DNA from: JAKLFA01 sp964450385
GTDB taxonomy: Bacteria > Omnitrophota > Gorgyraeia > Zapsychrales > JANLHA01
Direction of reading: 5' to 3'
Assembly (NCBI GenBank): GCA_964450385.1
Contig: CAYVEC010000011.1
Span: 1 to 64,000 of the forward strand
DNA: 64,000 nt
The notes under the pieces were generated by a model. It was given only the letters and a program-made list of their open reading frames with translations. It was not told the origin of the DNA and ran no database searches. This document shows positions 27,445-36,000 of this stretch, one piece after another; position 1 is the stretch's first letter, and each line of letters starts with the position of its first letter. The translations under genes were made by a program, and so were the position numbers.

Positions 27445-28435
27445 TCGAACACCATTTCGGGTGTCGTTTTTTGGAGGCGGGACGGATTATCCCCAGTGGT
27501 TCGCGGGTCATCCGGGCGCGGTCCTCGGGACCACCATTGATAAATATTGTTACATCACCTGCCGGTATCTGCCGCCGTTCTTTGACCATCGGTCGCGGAT
27601 CCTCTATTCTCAGATCGAGACCGTCAGGGAGATCGATGAGATCGATCATCCGGCGGTGCGCGAGGTCCTTCGGTTCTTGAATATCCATGAGGGCGTTGAG
27701 ATCCATCATGACGGGGATCTGCCGGCGAGGACGGGGCTGGGGTCGAGCTCGTCGTTTACCGTTGGGCTTCTCAATAGTCTCTATGCCCTGCTCGGCAAGA
27801 TGCCGACGAAAGAGCAGTTGGCCCGTGAGGCGATCCATATTGAGCAGGAGAAGTGCCGGGAGCATGTCGGGTGCCAGGACCAGACCCTGGCGGCTTACGG
27901 GGGGCTCAACTATATTGAATTTGGCGGGGATCAGCATCTGAAGGTCCAGCGGATGACGATCGATCCCGCGGTCGTGCAGGATCTGCAGGACCATTTGATG
28001 ATGTTTTTTACCGGGTTCTCGCGGCTTGCCTCGGAGATCGCGAAACAGCAGATCGATAATATGGATCACAAGACACGCGAGTTAACCACGATGTATGAGA
28101 TGACGCGCGAGGCCGTGGAGCAGTTAAAGACCGGCCGCGTCACGGGTTTTGGCCGGCTCCTCGATGACAGCTGGCGGCTCAAACGATCGTTATCCGACAA
28201 AATTTCAACACCAGAGATCGATCAGATGTACCAGGCGGCGATCGAGGCCGGGGCCTTGGGCGGCAAGGTGCTCGGTGCCGGCGGCGGGGGGTTCGTGCTT
28301 CTCTTTGTTCCGCCCGAGCTGCAGGCCCGGGTCCGTGAGCGGCTGAAGAAATATTTAGTGGTCCCGTTCCGTTTTGAGAATCTCGGGTCCCAGATCATTT
28401 TCTATCAACCGAATACCGGGAAGGTCTCTCCATGA
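27434..28435 (+). CDS. GHMP-family sugar kinase (HddA-like heptose kinase)
   Basis: The 333-residue protein has the family hallmarks: RTPFRVSFFGGGTDYPQW at the N-terminus, the phosphate-binding LPARTGLGSSSSFTVG, and a C-terminal GALGGKVLGAGGGGFVLLFVP. This pattern matches D-glycero-D-manno-heptose 7-phosphate 1-kinase (HddA). It would make heptose 1,7-bisphosphate, the substrate of GmhB encoded 6 kb downstream. It overlaps the radical SAM gene and shares ATGA with the next gene, a nucleotidyltransferase, the usual HddA-HddC pairing. A related aldose kinase cannot be excluded. Confidence 0.87.
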   Translation: MIISRTPFRVSFFGGGTDYPQWFAGHPGAVLGTTIDKYCYITCRYLPPFFDHRSRILYSQIETVREIDEIDHPAVREVLRFLNIHEGVEIHHDGDLPARTGLGSSSSFTVGLLNSLYALLGKMPTKEQLAREAIHIEQEKCREHVGCQDQTLAAYGGLNYIEFGGDQHLKVQRMTIDPAVVQDLQDHLMMFFTGFSRLASEIAKQQIDNMDHKTRELTTMYEMTREAVEQLKTGRVTGFGRLLDDSWRLKRSLSDKISTPEIDQMYQAAIEAGALGGKVLGAGGGGFVLLFVPPELQARVRERLKKYLVVPFRFENLGSQIIFYQPNTGKVSP

Positions 28436-29157
28436 CAGGTGAGTGGGGGCGTGAGACAGATGTCTTGATCCTCTGCGGCGGGTTCGGGACTCGGATGAGG
28501 CCGGCCATTGGGGTGCGTCAGAAGGTCGCGGTGGATGTCGGCGGGCGGCCTGTTCTTGTCTGGCAGCTCGACCGGCTCGCAGCGGCCGGGGCCTGTCATG
28601 TGGTACTTGCCGCAGGATTCGGCGCCGATGAGGTAGGCCGGATCGCTGAGGGGCATTCCGAAGGGCTTGAGATCGATCTCTCGATTGAGCCGCGACCCTT
28701 GGGCACGGGGGGTGCGATCAAGTTCGCTCGCCGCCTCGGCCGGTCAGGGCGTTGGCTGATCCTTAATGGTGATTGCCTCTCCGAGGTCGATTTTGCGAAA
28801 TTCGTCGAGTATCATCGATCAAAGGAGTCGGCCGTGACCCTCACAGTGACTCGGCGGGATGATGCCCATGAATACGGCACGGTCGCCTTTGAGGCGGACG
28901 GCCGGATCACGGCCTTCCGCGAAAAGGAGGCGGCCTTGACAACGGGGTTTGTGAGCCTGGGCGTCTATTGTTTTAATGATGAGGCCTTTGACTGGATGCC
29001 GTCGAGAGAGGCCTTTTCGATTGAAAAGGATTTTTTCCCCGAGGTCTTGCGCCATCCGGTCTTTGCCTATCGTGAGGAACGGCCGTTTGTGGATGTCGGG
29101 ACTCCGGAGCGGCTCAAGGTCGCGGATGACCTTATGCGAAAGGATCGATCGACGTGA
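28432..29157 (+). CDS. Sugar-1-phosphate nucleotidyltransferase (HddC-like)
   Basis: The 241-residue protein has the nucleotidyltransferase start LILCGGFGTRMRPAIG, with KVAVDVGGRPVL (the usual KPM is KVA here), then ILNGDCLSEVDF with the metal-binding Asp, and RPFVDVGTPERLKVADD. It matches HddC-type heptose-1-phosphate guanylyltransferases. With HddA and GmhB it would make GDP-D-glycero-D-manno-heptose. GmhA (isomerase) is not in the window. Base specificity (GDP or other) is inferred, not seen. It shares ATGA with the kinase and GTGA with the next gene. Confidence 0.85.
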   Translation: MTGEWGRETDVLILCGGFGTRMRPAIGVRQKVAVDVGGRPVLVWQLDRLAAAGACHVVLAAGFGADEVGRIAEGHSEGLEIDLSIEPRPLGTGGAIKFARRLGRSGRWLILNGDCLSEVDFAKFVEYHRSKESAVTLTVTRRDDAHEYGTVAFEADGRITAFREKEAALTTGFVSLGVYCFNDEAFDWMPSREAFSIEKDFFPEVLRHPVFAYREERPFVDVGTPERLKVADDLMRKDRST

Positions 29158-30320
29158 GAGAATCACAGAAAAATAAAAGCGTAGAGGACAAGGCGGGATA
29201 TCGTGTCCCGTTCGGGACCGTCTCGATCACCGCTGAGGCGCGGGCTATGATCGACCAGGCCCTCGCCACCGGTTTTGTGACGAACGGCCGGTACGTCCGT
29301 GATTTTGAGCGGGCCTTTGCCGATCTCTTCGGGGTGCGCGAGGCCGTCGCGGTATCAAGCGGCACGGACGCCGATGCCCTGGCGCTTGCCGCCCTCTATG
29401 ACGACGGGGCCCAGCGGGGGGACGAGATTATTATTCCAGCCCTGTCTTTTATTGCGACCGGGAACGCGGTCTTCCAGGCCGGATTCCGTCCGGTCTTTGT
29501 CGACATCCGCCGGGAGACCCTGAATATCAATCCTGATCAGATCGAGGCGGCGATCACCCAGCGGACGCGCGCGATCATGCCGGTTCATCTGATGGGAAAA
29601 CCCGCGGAGATGGATGCGATTATGGCCATCGCGAAGCGGCACGGACTTGCCGTCATCGAGGATGCGGCCGAGGCGCACGGCGCGGTCTATCGAGGCCGAC
29701 GGGTCGGGACGATCGGTGAGATGGCGGCCTTCAGTCTTTACGCCGCGCATATTGTGACGAGTATCGAGGGCGGGATGATCACGACGAACGATCCCGCGCG
29801 CGCCGCGGCGCTGCGGTCGCTCCGAAATCACGGGATGGAGAACAAATTTGACTGCCGGCGTATCGGGTTTTCATCAAAGATGAACGAGCTTGAGGCCGCG
29901 GTGGGTCTGGGAAATATTCGGGTCTTTGATGAAATCCTGGCGGCGCGCCGTCGGAATCTGCTCTATTTGAGCGAACGGTTCGCACGGTTTTCCGACTATT
30001 TTCTTTTTATCCTGGAAGAAGAGGGCGAGCGCATCGGGCCGCACGCGTTTTCCATTATCTTGAAAGAAGGGTGCCGGTTCACGAAAGACGCCTTTGTCGA
30101 TTTTCTCGATGCCCGGGGGATCGATTCGCGGAACTTGTTTTATTCGATGCCGACGCAGTGCCCGAGCTATGGGTTCTTGGGATACCGCCTCGGCGATTTT
30201 CCTGAGGCCGAATATTCTGCGGACCACGGGACGCATATCGGGATCCACCAGGACATCGGACTCGCGCAGCTTGATTATGTGATCGAGACCGTCCATGAAT
30301 TTTTGGGGGGGCATGCATGA
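29154..30320 (+). CDS. DegT-fold PLP enzyme with His for Lys: probable ColD-like sugar 3-dehydratase
   Basis: The 388-residue protein has the DegT/StrS aminotransferase fold: SSGTDADALALAAL, IIPALSFIATGNAV, VIEDAAEAHGA, and GGMITTND. The Lys that normally holds PLP is His199 (SLYAAHIVTSIEGG), as in ColD and in CDP-sugar 3-dehydrases. It should therefore remove the 3-hydroxyl of a 4-keto sugar, not transaminate. The tail shows none of the Cys pattern of the iron-sulfur CDP-type enzymes that I can see. The start is GTG at 29154, sharing GTGA with the nucleotidyltransferase; the stop overlaps the deacetylase as ATGA. Confidence 0.85.
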   Translation: MRESQKNKSVEDKAGYRVPFGTVSITAEARAMIDQALATGFVTNGRYVRDFERAFADLFGVREAVAVSSGTDADALALAALYDDGAQRGDEIIIPALSFIATGNAVFQAGFRPVFVDIRRETLNINPDQIEAAITQRTRAIMPVHLMGKPAEMDAIMAIAKRHGLAVIEDAAEAHGAVYRGRRVGTIGEMAAFSLYAAHIVTSIEGGMITTNDPARAAALRSLRNHGMENKFDCRRIGFSSKMNELEAAVGLGNIRVFDEILAARRRNLLYLSERFARFSDYFLFILEEEGERIGPHAFSIILKEGCRFTKDAFVDFLDARGIDSRNLFYSMPTQCPSYGFLGYRLGDFPEAEYSADHGTHIGIHQDIGLAQLDYVIETVHEFLGGHA

Positions 30321-31111
30321 GGACGCTCCGCCCTTGGCGCAGGACCGCGATCGGGTTTTTGGCGACGGTGCTCGTTCTGCTCGCCGCCTATCAGTGGTGG
30401 CTCGTTCCGCGTTATACTGTTCCGATTTTTATGTACCATTATATCGGCCAGGGCGGCGGGCTTTCGGTGACTCCGGAAAATTTCGAGCGTCAGATGGCCT
30501 TTCTTCACCGGCACGGATACCGGGTGATCTCCCTAAACGCGCTCGGCGCCGGTCTTCGGCGGGGCGAGACCTTCCCGATGGGAACGGTCGTGATCACCTT
30601 TGATGACGGGACCCGCGATAATTTTGAGTATGCCGCGCCGGTGCTGAAGCGGTATGGGTTTCCGGCGACGATCTTCATTCAGACCGGGCGGATGGCCGGG
30701 GCGTATGACGGCAGTTCGCTTCTTTCCTGGGAGCAGACCCGCGAGATGCGGGACGACGGGATCCTTTTCGGGAGCCACACCCGGCGGCATGCCTATGTGC
30801 CGGAGCTCGACGAGGAAGGCCTTGAGCTCGAGATCGCCGGATCCTACAAGGATCTAACGCGGGAGCTCGGGCCGGGAGAGTATTTTTTTTCCTATCCCGT
30901 CGGCGGGTTCACGCCTGAGGGGAAAGAGGCGGTGCGCCGGGCAGGGTACGCCGGGGCGGTCACGACCAACCGCGGCCGGGACCGGTTCAATCGCGACGTT
31001 TTTGAGCTGAACCGGGTGAAGATCAAGGATTCGGATCGGAATCCGGTGCTGTTGTGGCTGAAGGCCTCGGGGTTTTTTAATATCCTGAGAACCCTCCAAC
31101 CTCCGGCGTGA
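30317..31111 (+). CDS. Membrane-anchored polysaccharide deacetylase (NodB family)
   Basis: The 264-residue protein has an N-terminal signal anchor (about 10-27, IGFLATVLVLLAAYQWWLV) and a NodB domain: ITFDDGTRDN with Asp96/97, SHTRRH with His154 and His158 as metal ligands, and FSYPVGGFT. It is likely to remove N-acetyl groups from a glycan in the periplasm. Its position right after the sugar genes suggests it tailors the glycan after export. ATGA overlap with the PLP enzyme ties it to the same transcript. Confidence 0.9.
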   Translation: MRTLRPWRRTAIGFLATVLVLLAAYQWWLVPRYTVPIFMYHYIGQGGGLSVTPENFERQMAFLHRHGYRVISLNALGAGLRRGETFPMGTVVITFDDGTRDNFEYAAPVLKRYGFPATIFIQTGRMAGAYDGSSLLSWEQTREMRDDGILFGSHTRRHAYVPELDEEGLELEIAGSYKDLTRELGPGEYFFSYPVGGFTPEGKEAVRRAGYAGAVTTNRGRDRFNRDVFELNRVKIKDSDRNPVLLWLKASGFFNILRTLQPPA

Positions 31112-31132
31112 GCGGGCGAGAGGCGGACGGGC

Positions 31133-32239
31133 ATGACAGAGAAAATTTTGATCATGAATACGTTTGGGATCGGCGACGTTCTTTTTACCACGCCCTTGAT
31201 CCGGAATCTGAAGCGGCAGCGGCCTGGTGTCAACATCGGGTATCTTGCCAACGCGCGCACGGCGGAATTTCTCCGCGGGTATCAGCTCATCGATGATGTC
31301 TTTGTCTATGAACGGGATGAGTTCGTTCGGCTCTATCGCGAGTCCCCGGCTGCGTTTTGGCGGAAGGCGCGGGGCCTTTTGCAGGAGATCCGTTGCCGGG
31401 GTTATGGAACGGTGATCGATCTTTCCCTGAATCGGATGATGGGGTTCTTGACCTGGGCAGCGGGGATCCCCCGACGGGTCGGGTATGATTATAAGGGGCG
31501 GGGCCGGTTATTAACGCATCGTTTACCGCTCCGGGGGTTCGAAGGCCGTCATGTCGCGGAGTATTATCTTGATCTATTGCCATTGCTCGGTGTGACCCCG
31601 GAGGTCCTGCCGGTCGAATTTCCTTTGAGCGATGCCGACCGGGCCTGGGCCGCGGATCTTTGGCGGTCGCATGGGCTGGAGGGCGCGGGGGCCGTGGTTT
31701 TGGCCCCTGGCGGCGGCGGCTCCTGGGGTCAGGCGGCATCGTTGAAACGTTGGCCGGTCGATCGGTTCGCGGAATTGGCCAATAAAGTCATTGAAAAATT
31801 CAATGCCCCGATTATACTGGTAGGCAGTTCCGAGGAGAAGGCGATCGGCGAGGCCATCACCCGCGAGACGCGCGGACGGGTCATTGACTGTATCGGAAAA
31901 ACGCGCCTCGGGGAAATGGCGGCCCTCTTTGCCCGCGGTCGTCTTGTGGTGGCAAATGACGGCGGGCCGCTTCATATGGCCGTGGGCGTCGGGGCCCGGA
32001 CCGTCTCGATCTTTGGCCCGGTTGATCCTCTCGTGTATGGCCCGTTCCCGAGGGGCCGGCATGAGGTAGTGGTTCGGCCGGTCGCGTGTCGTCCGTGTTA
32101 TCGCCGGTTCCGGTCGGCCCGGTGTGCGCACCGCGCCTGTCTTCGCGACCTCCCGGTAGCGGATGTCGTTGAACGGGTGGCAAAGATTTTGAGTGAAGGA
32201 AACAACGAAAGGCGTAACGATGGCTGTCCCATTTGTTGA
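31133..32239 (+). CDS. Glycosyltransferase family 9 (heptosyltransferase-like)
   Basis: The 368-residue protein starts ILIMNTFGIGDVLFTTPLIRNLKR, the GT9 signature, and has VLAPGGGGSWGQAASLKRWP, FARGRLVVANDGGPLHMAVGVGARTVSIFGPVDP, and a C-terminal Cys cluster (ACRPCYRRFRSARCAHRACL). GT9 enzymes use ADP-heptose in LPS core synthesis; here a GDP- or ADP-heptose donor would fit the neighbouring heptose genes. It overlaps the following aminotransferase gene by 20 nt. Confidence 0.9.
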   Translation: MTEKILIMNTFGIGDVLFTTPLIRNLKRQRPGVNIGYLANARTAEFLRGYQLIDDVFVYERDEFVRLYRESPAAFWRKARGLLQEIRCRGYGTVIDLSLNRMMGFLTWAAGIPRRVGYDYKGRGRLLTHRLPLRGFEGRHVAEYYLDLLPLLGVTPEVLPVEFPLSDADRAWAADLWRSHGLEGAGAVVLAPGGGGSWGQAASLKRWPVDRFAELANKVIEKFNAPIILVGSSEEKAIGEAITRETRGRVIDCIGKTRLGEMAALFARGRLVVANDGGPLHMAVGVGARTVSIFGPVDPLVYGPFPRGRHEVVVRPVACRPCYRRFRSARCAHRACLRDLPVADVVERVAKILSEGNNERRNDGCPIC

Positions 32240-33323
32240 TCTCAATCGCCAGTATGCCATGATCAAGGACGAGGTCCAGTCGGGGTTTGATCGCGTCTGT
32301 GAGGGCGGCGGATTTATTTTGGGAAAAGAGGCGAAGGATTTCGAGACGGCCTTCGCGGGCTTTTGCCAGGCCGAGTATGCCGTCGGAGTGAATTCAGGGA
32401 CCGACGCCCTGTATCTCGCGCTTTCGGCCCTCGGCATCGGTCCCGGGGACGAGGTGATCGTCCCAACGCATACCTTTATTGCGACGGCCCTCTGTGTTTC
32501 CTATACCGGCGCTCGGCCGGTGTTTGTCGATGTCCAGGCCGATACCTACGCGATCGATCCTGATGCCTTCGCCCGGGCCGTGACCCCGCGGACCAAGGCG
32601 GTCCTGCCGGTACACATTTATGGTCAGCCTGTGGATATGGACGAGATCTCGGCGGTTGCCCGGCGACACCATATCAAAATTATTGAGGACGCGGCCCAGG
32701 CCCATGGGGCGGTTTATCATGACCGGCGCATCGGCTCATTGGGGGATATTGCCTGTTTTAGTTTTTATCCGACGAAGAATCTCGGGGCCTTCGGCGACGC
32801 GGGAATGGTCGTGACCTCGGACCGCGAGATTTATGAACGGGTTCTGATGCTGCGGGATTACGGCCGTCAGGGACGGTATGAGCATAAGATCAAAGGACAT
32901 AACAGCCGGCTTGATACGCTTCAGGCCGTGGTCCTGTCCGCGAAACTGCCGCATCTTGCCGAGTGGAACCGCCTTCGTCAAGAGGCCGCGGGATGGTATG
33001 CCGAGGACTTGGGCGGAGTCGCTGGAGTCCAGATCCCGGCGGTGCGCAACGATCGTACGCATGTGTATCATCTCTATGTGATTCGGGTGAAGGATCGTGA
33101 GCGGGTGTTGTCCGCGCTCAAGGATGCTGGTATTGGGGCGTTGATCCATTATCCGATTCCGATCCATCTTCAAGAGGCGTATCAGGACGCGGGGTATCAT
33201 CGAGGGGATTTTCCCGTGGCGGAGGCGGCGGCCGACGAGATCGTGTCACTGCCGATGTTCCCGTATATGACGCGGGCGCAGGTCGATGAGGTCGCGCGGG
33301 TGGTCGCAGAGGCCGTTCAATAG
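32220..33323 (+). CDS. DegT/DnrJ/EryC1 family sugar aminotransferase
   Basis: The 367-residue protein has a complete aminotransferase set: NSGTDALYLAL, VPTHTFIATAL, IIEDAAQAHGA, and the PLP Lys186 in FYPTKNLGAFGDAGM, with RDYGRQGRYEH. It would add an amino group to the 3- or 4-keto position of a nucleotide sugar. It differs from the His-type enzyme 2 kb upstream, which probably dehydrates. The closest sequence pattern is to 3-amino-sugar enzymes such as the WbpE/FdtB type. ATG 32220 is preferred over a longer frame from 32193, since AAAGGCG lies just upstream. Confidence 0.9.
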   Translation: MAVPFVDLNRQYAMIKDEVQSGFDRVCEGGGFILGKEAKDFETAFAGFCQAEYAVGVNSGTDALYLALSALGIGPGDEVIVPTHTFIATALCVSYTGARPVFVDVQADTYAIDPDAFARAVTPRTKAVLPVHIYGQPVDMDEISAVARRHHIKIIEDAAQAHGAVYHDRRIGSLGDIACFSFYPTKNLGAFGDAGMVVTSDREIYERVLMLRDYGRQGRYEHKIKGHNSRLDTLQAVVLSAKLPHLAEWNRLRQEAAGWYAEDLGGVAGVQIPAVRNDRTHVYHLYVIRVKDRERVLSALKDAGIGALIHYPIPIHLQEAYQDAGYHRGDFPVAEAAADEIVSLPMFPYMTRAQVDEVARVVAEAVQ

Positions 33324-33350
33324 AGGAATGATGATCTGAAAGAGGTCGGC

Positions 33351-34109
33351 ATGTCGGTCCCGGTATCGGTGGTGATCATTACAAAGAATGAAGAAGGGCG
33401 TCTTCCCGATTGCCTCGCGAGTGTGGCAGAATGGGCGGCGGAGATCGTTGTCGTGGATGATAACAGCACGGACGCGACACGGGCCATTGCCGAGCGGGTC
33501 ACGGACCGGGTCTTTGTCCGGGCCATGGATATCGAGGGCCGGCACCGGAATTGGGCGTATGCCCAGGCGCGCCAGCCTTGGGTCCTGAGCCTCGATGCCG
33601 ATGAACGCCTGACCCCTGAGCTCAGAGACGAGATCGCGCGCGTCCTCGCCGGTCCTGAGGCGGATGTCTACACGATCCCGCGCCGGAATTTTATCGGCTC
33701 CTATTGGGTGCGGCACGGCGGTCAATATCCGTCGGCCCAGCTCCGGCTCTTCCGTCAGGGCGCATTTTCGTACGAAGAGGCATCGGTCCATCCCCGCGCC
33801 TTCGTGAACGGCACGACCGGTCATTTGACGTCGGACATGATCCATTACAGCTATCGCGATTTCGCGCATTTCCTTCAGAAACTGAACGGTCAGACCACGC
33901 TCGAGGCCCAGAAATGGGCCCAGGACGGACGGCGGATGTCCTTCGGCAAGGCCTTCTGGAGATCGTGTGACCGTTTTATCCGGACCTTTATCCGGAAGAA
34001 GGGATATAAGGACGGATTCATCGGTTTTATGGTCGCGTATTTTGCCGCTCTGTATCAGATCATCAGCTACGCCAAGTACTGGGAGATCTGCTGTCAGAAG
34101 GAAAAATGA
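33351..34109 (+). CDS. Glycosyltransferase family 2 (WaaE/KdtX-like)
   Basis: The 252-residue protein has VSVVIITKNEEGRLPDCLAS, VVVDDNSTDAT, and LSLDADERL with the metal-binding DxD. The pattern, including NWAYAQARQPWVL, RLFRQG and MIHYSYRDF, resembles LPS core beta-glucosyltransferases (WaaE/KdtX). It is cytosolic or membrane-associated. It stands 27 nt after the aminotransferase gene and ends this transcript; the next gene has its own promoter. It probably adds a hexose to an LPS-like core. Confidence 0.87.
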   Translation: MSVPVSVVIITKNEEGRLPDCLASVAEWAAEIVVVDDNSTDATRAIAERVTDRVFVRAMDIEGRHRNWAYAQARQPWVLSLDADERLTPELRDEIARVLAGPEADVYTIPRRNFIGSYWVRHGGQYPSAQLRLFRQGAFSYEEASVHPRAFVNGTTGHLTSDMIHYSYRDFAHFLQKLNGQTTLEAQKWAQDGRRMSFGKAFWRSCDRFIRTFIRKKGYKDGFIGFMVAYFAALYQIISYAKYWEICCQKEK

Positions 34110-34145
34110 ATCGGTGCGGCGGGGTGAAAATTTCTTGCTTTTCGG

Positions 34146-34175
34146 TTGATTCCCACCAGACGTTCCCGTTATACT
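34146..34175 (+). promoter_or_regulatory. Sigma-70-type promoter for gmhB
   Basis: TTGATT (34146-34151), 18-bp spacer, TATACT (34170-34175). The start would fall near 34182, giving a leader of about 40 nt with AAAGGG before ATG 34221. A frame running from 34146 would read through the promoter and is not the gene start. Confidence 0.6.
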
Positions 34176-34220
34176 AAATACGTTTTTGTTCAGGAATTCA
34201 GGACTACAAAGGGTTGGGTC

Positions 34221-34838
34221 ATGGCGCTCAAGGCGGTCTTTTTGGACCGGGACGGGGTCATCAACCGTTTTCCCGGCAACGGACTTTATGTCACCAAATT
34301 AAAGGATTTCCATTTCTTGCCGGGGGCCCTCGAGGCCTTAAAGGCCCTGACGGACGATGGGTATGAGATCTTTATCGTTTCGAATCAGGCCGGCGTGGGT
34401 AAGGGGGTCTATTCGCAGCACAAGCTCGACCTGATCACCCGCTATATGATGAAGGAGATCCGGGCCGCGGGCGGCCGTGTCCGCAAGGCCTTTTTTTGCA
34501 CCCACCATCCGAAGGACGGCTGCGACTGCCGTAAGCCCGGGGTCGGATCGATCCGCCGGGGATTGGCCATGCTCAACCGGACGATCCGCTCGGCCGGGCA
34601 CACGTATTTTATCGGCGACACAAAAAGCGATATCGAGGCCGGGCATAACGCGGGGTGCCAGACCGTTTTTGTTCTTTCCGGGAGAGAAGATCGATGGTAT
34701 GCTGCCCGTAAATGGGTTGTCAAGCCAGACTATATTGCCTGTGATCTTAAGGATGCCCTGCGCATCTTGATCCCGAACGGCAAACCATTACCGAAGAGAT
34801 ATTATTATCGTCCTGTTCGATCATCACAAAAGAGTTAA
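34221..34838 (+). CDS. gmhB: D,D-heptose 1,7-bisphosphate phosphatase (HAD-IIIA)
   Basis: The 205-residue HAD phosphatase has the nucleophile motif FLDRDGVIN, SNQAGVGKG, a zinc-binding loop (CTHHPKDGCDCRKPG) and FIGDTKSDIEAGHNAGC. These are all GmhB hallmarks. It removes the 7-phosphate of heptose bisphosphate, linking the HddA-like kinase to the HddC-like nucleotidyltransferase. The C-terminal extension (about residues 165-205) is basic and longer than in the E. coli enzyme. ATG 34221 was chosen over 34146 because AAAGGG lies before it. It ends 3 nt before the next gene. Confidence 0.9.
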   Translation: MALKAVFLDRDGVINRFPGNGLYVTKLKDFHFLPGALEALKALTDDGYEIFIVSNQAGVGKGVYSQHKLDLITRYMMKEIRAAGGRVRKAFFCTHHPKDGCDCRKPGVGSIRRGLAMLNRTIRSAGHTYFIGDTKSDIEAGHNAGCQTVFVLSGREDRWYAARKWVVKPDYIACDLKDALRILIPNGKPLPKRYYYRPVRSSQKS

Positions 34839-34841
34839 GAC

Positions 34842-35924
34842 ATGAAAATTTTGGTTGTCTACGCAACGGCAGGGGCTGGTCATAAAAAGGCGGCTGAGGC
34901 GGTCTATGACGCGCTCCGTCTGAGGTGCCCCGAGACGATTTATGCCGATGTCCTCGCGTACACGAACAAATTCTATGAGGCCTCATATGCCTCGGGTTAT
35001 GCCTTTTTGATCAAACACCTTCCCACGGTCTGGGCCCTGTGTTTCGCGGTCCTCAACTTCCGGTGGATCGGGCCGGTGATGGCCGTTTCCCGCCGTCTTT
35101 TTAACCGGATCAATGCCGCTGCCTTTGAGCGGTATCTGAAGGCCGAGCAGTTTGATTATATTATCTCGACCCATTTTTTACCGAACGAGGTCGCCGGATA
35201 TCTGAAACGGACCGGCCAGATCCGTTCGACGGTGATCGGCTGTGTCACGGATTTTGATGTCCACCGGATCTGGTTGGCCCGGGGGATCGATCAGTATGCC
35301 GTGGCTTCGGACTATACCCGTGACCGGATCGTGTCGCTGGGGGTGAGGCCGGATCAGGTGGCCGTGACGGGGATTCCGACGCATGAAAAATTTTCGAGTC
35401 ATCCGGACTCGGGCGCGGTCCGCGACCGGCTCGGGCTGAGCCGGGACCGGTTCACGGTGCTCATTGCGATGGGCTCGTTCGGGTTCGGCCCGATTGAGCG
35501 GGTTGTTCAGGCCCTCATGGGGTTTCAGGTCATGGTGGTCTGCGGGCATAATCAAAAACTGTACGCGCGTCTTCATCACCGGGCGATCGAAGGGGTGACG
35601 GTGTTCGGCCTCGTGAATAATATGGACGAGCTCATGGCAGCGGCGGATGTGATGATCACGAAGCCCGGAGGGCTGTCGATCTCCGAGGCCCTGGTCGCTG
35701 GGCTGCCGCTCGTGTTTTTCAGCGCGATCCCCGGCCAGGAAGAGAACAACGTGCGTGTCCTCGCCTGCCAGGGAGTTGGGGCGAGTGGCCTCTCGATCCC
35801 CGGGATCGCGGCACTTCTCCGGCAGTACCAGGAGCGGCCCGAGGTCTTCACGCAGGCCCGTGAGCAGGCGCGCCGGCTCGGCCGTCCCGGCTCGGTCAAA
35901 GATATCCTCGCCTTAATTCGATAA
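34842..35924 (+). CDS. MGDG-synthase/UgtP-type glycosyltransferase (GT28)
   Basis: The 360-residue protein begins MKILVVYATAGAGHKKAAEAV, the signature of monogalactosyl-/diglucosyl-diacylglycerol synthases. It continues with FDYIISTHFLPNEV, CVTDFDVHRIWL, and the donor-binding VVCGHNQKLYA and MITKPGGLSISEALVAGLPLV. It should transfer a sugar from a UDP-sugar to a membrane lipid at the inner-membrane face. It follows gmhB by 3 nt, probably co-transcribed. It could make a glycolipid anchor; acceptor unknown. Confidence 0.9.
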   Translation: MKILVVYATAGAGHKKAAEAVYDALRLRCPETIYADVLAYTNKFYEASYASGYAFLIKHLPTVWALCFAVLNFRWIGPVMAVSRRLFNRINAAAFERYLKAEQFDYIISTHFLPNEVAGYLKRTGQIRSTVIGCVTDFDVHRIWLARGIDQYAVASDYTRDRIVSLGVRPDQVAVTGIPTHEKFSSHPDSGAVRDRLGLSRDRFTVLIAMGSFGFGPIERVVQALMGFQVMVVCGHNQKLYARLHHRAIEGVTVFGLVNNMDELMAAADVMITKPGGLSISEALVAGLPLVFFSAIPGQEENNVRVLACQGVGASGLSIPGIAALLRQYQERPEVFTQAREQARRLGRPGSVKDILALIR

Positions 35925-36000
35925 CCGGGTATAATACAACCATCGTGTGGTCTGGGGCCGGCGGCGTTGGGTTCGACGCTGATCGCGGGGCATCGTGAAT

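Noticed and set aside
29154..30320. Calling the 29154 gene a sugar aminotransferase
   Set aside because: The fold fits, but the PLP-binding Lys is His, which argues for dehydratase chemistry instead.
35930..35935. TATAAT before the PriA-like gene as a promoter
   Set aside because: The -10 is perfect, but no -35 is present at 15-19 bp and there is no TG extension. A weak promoter remains possible.
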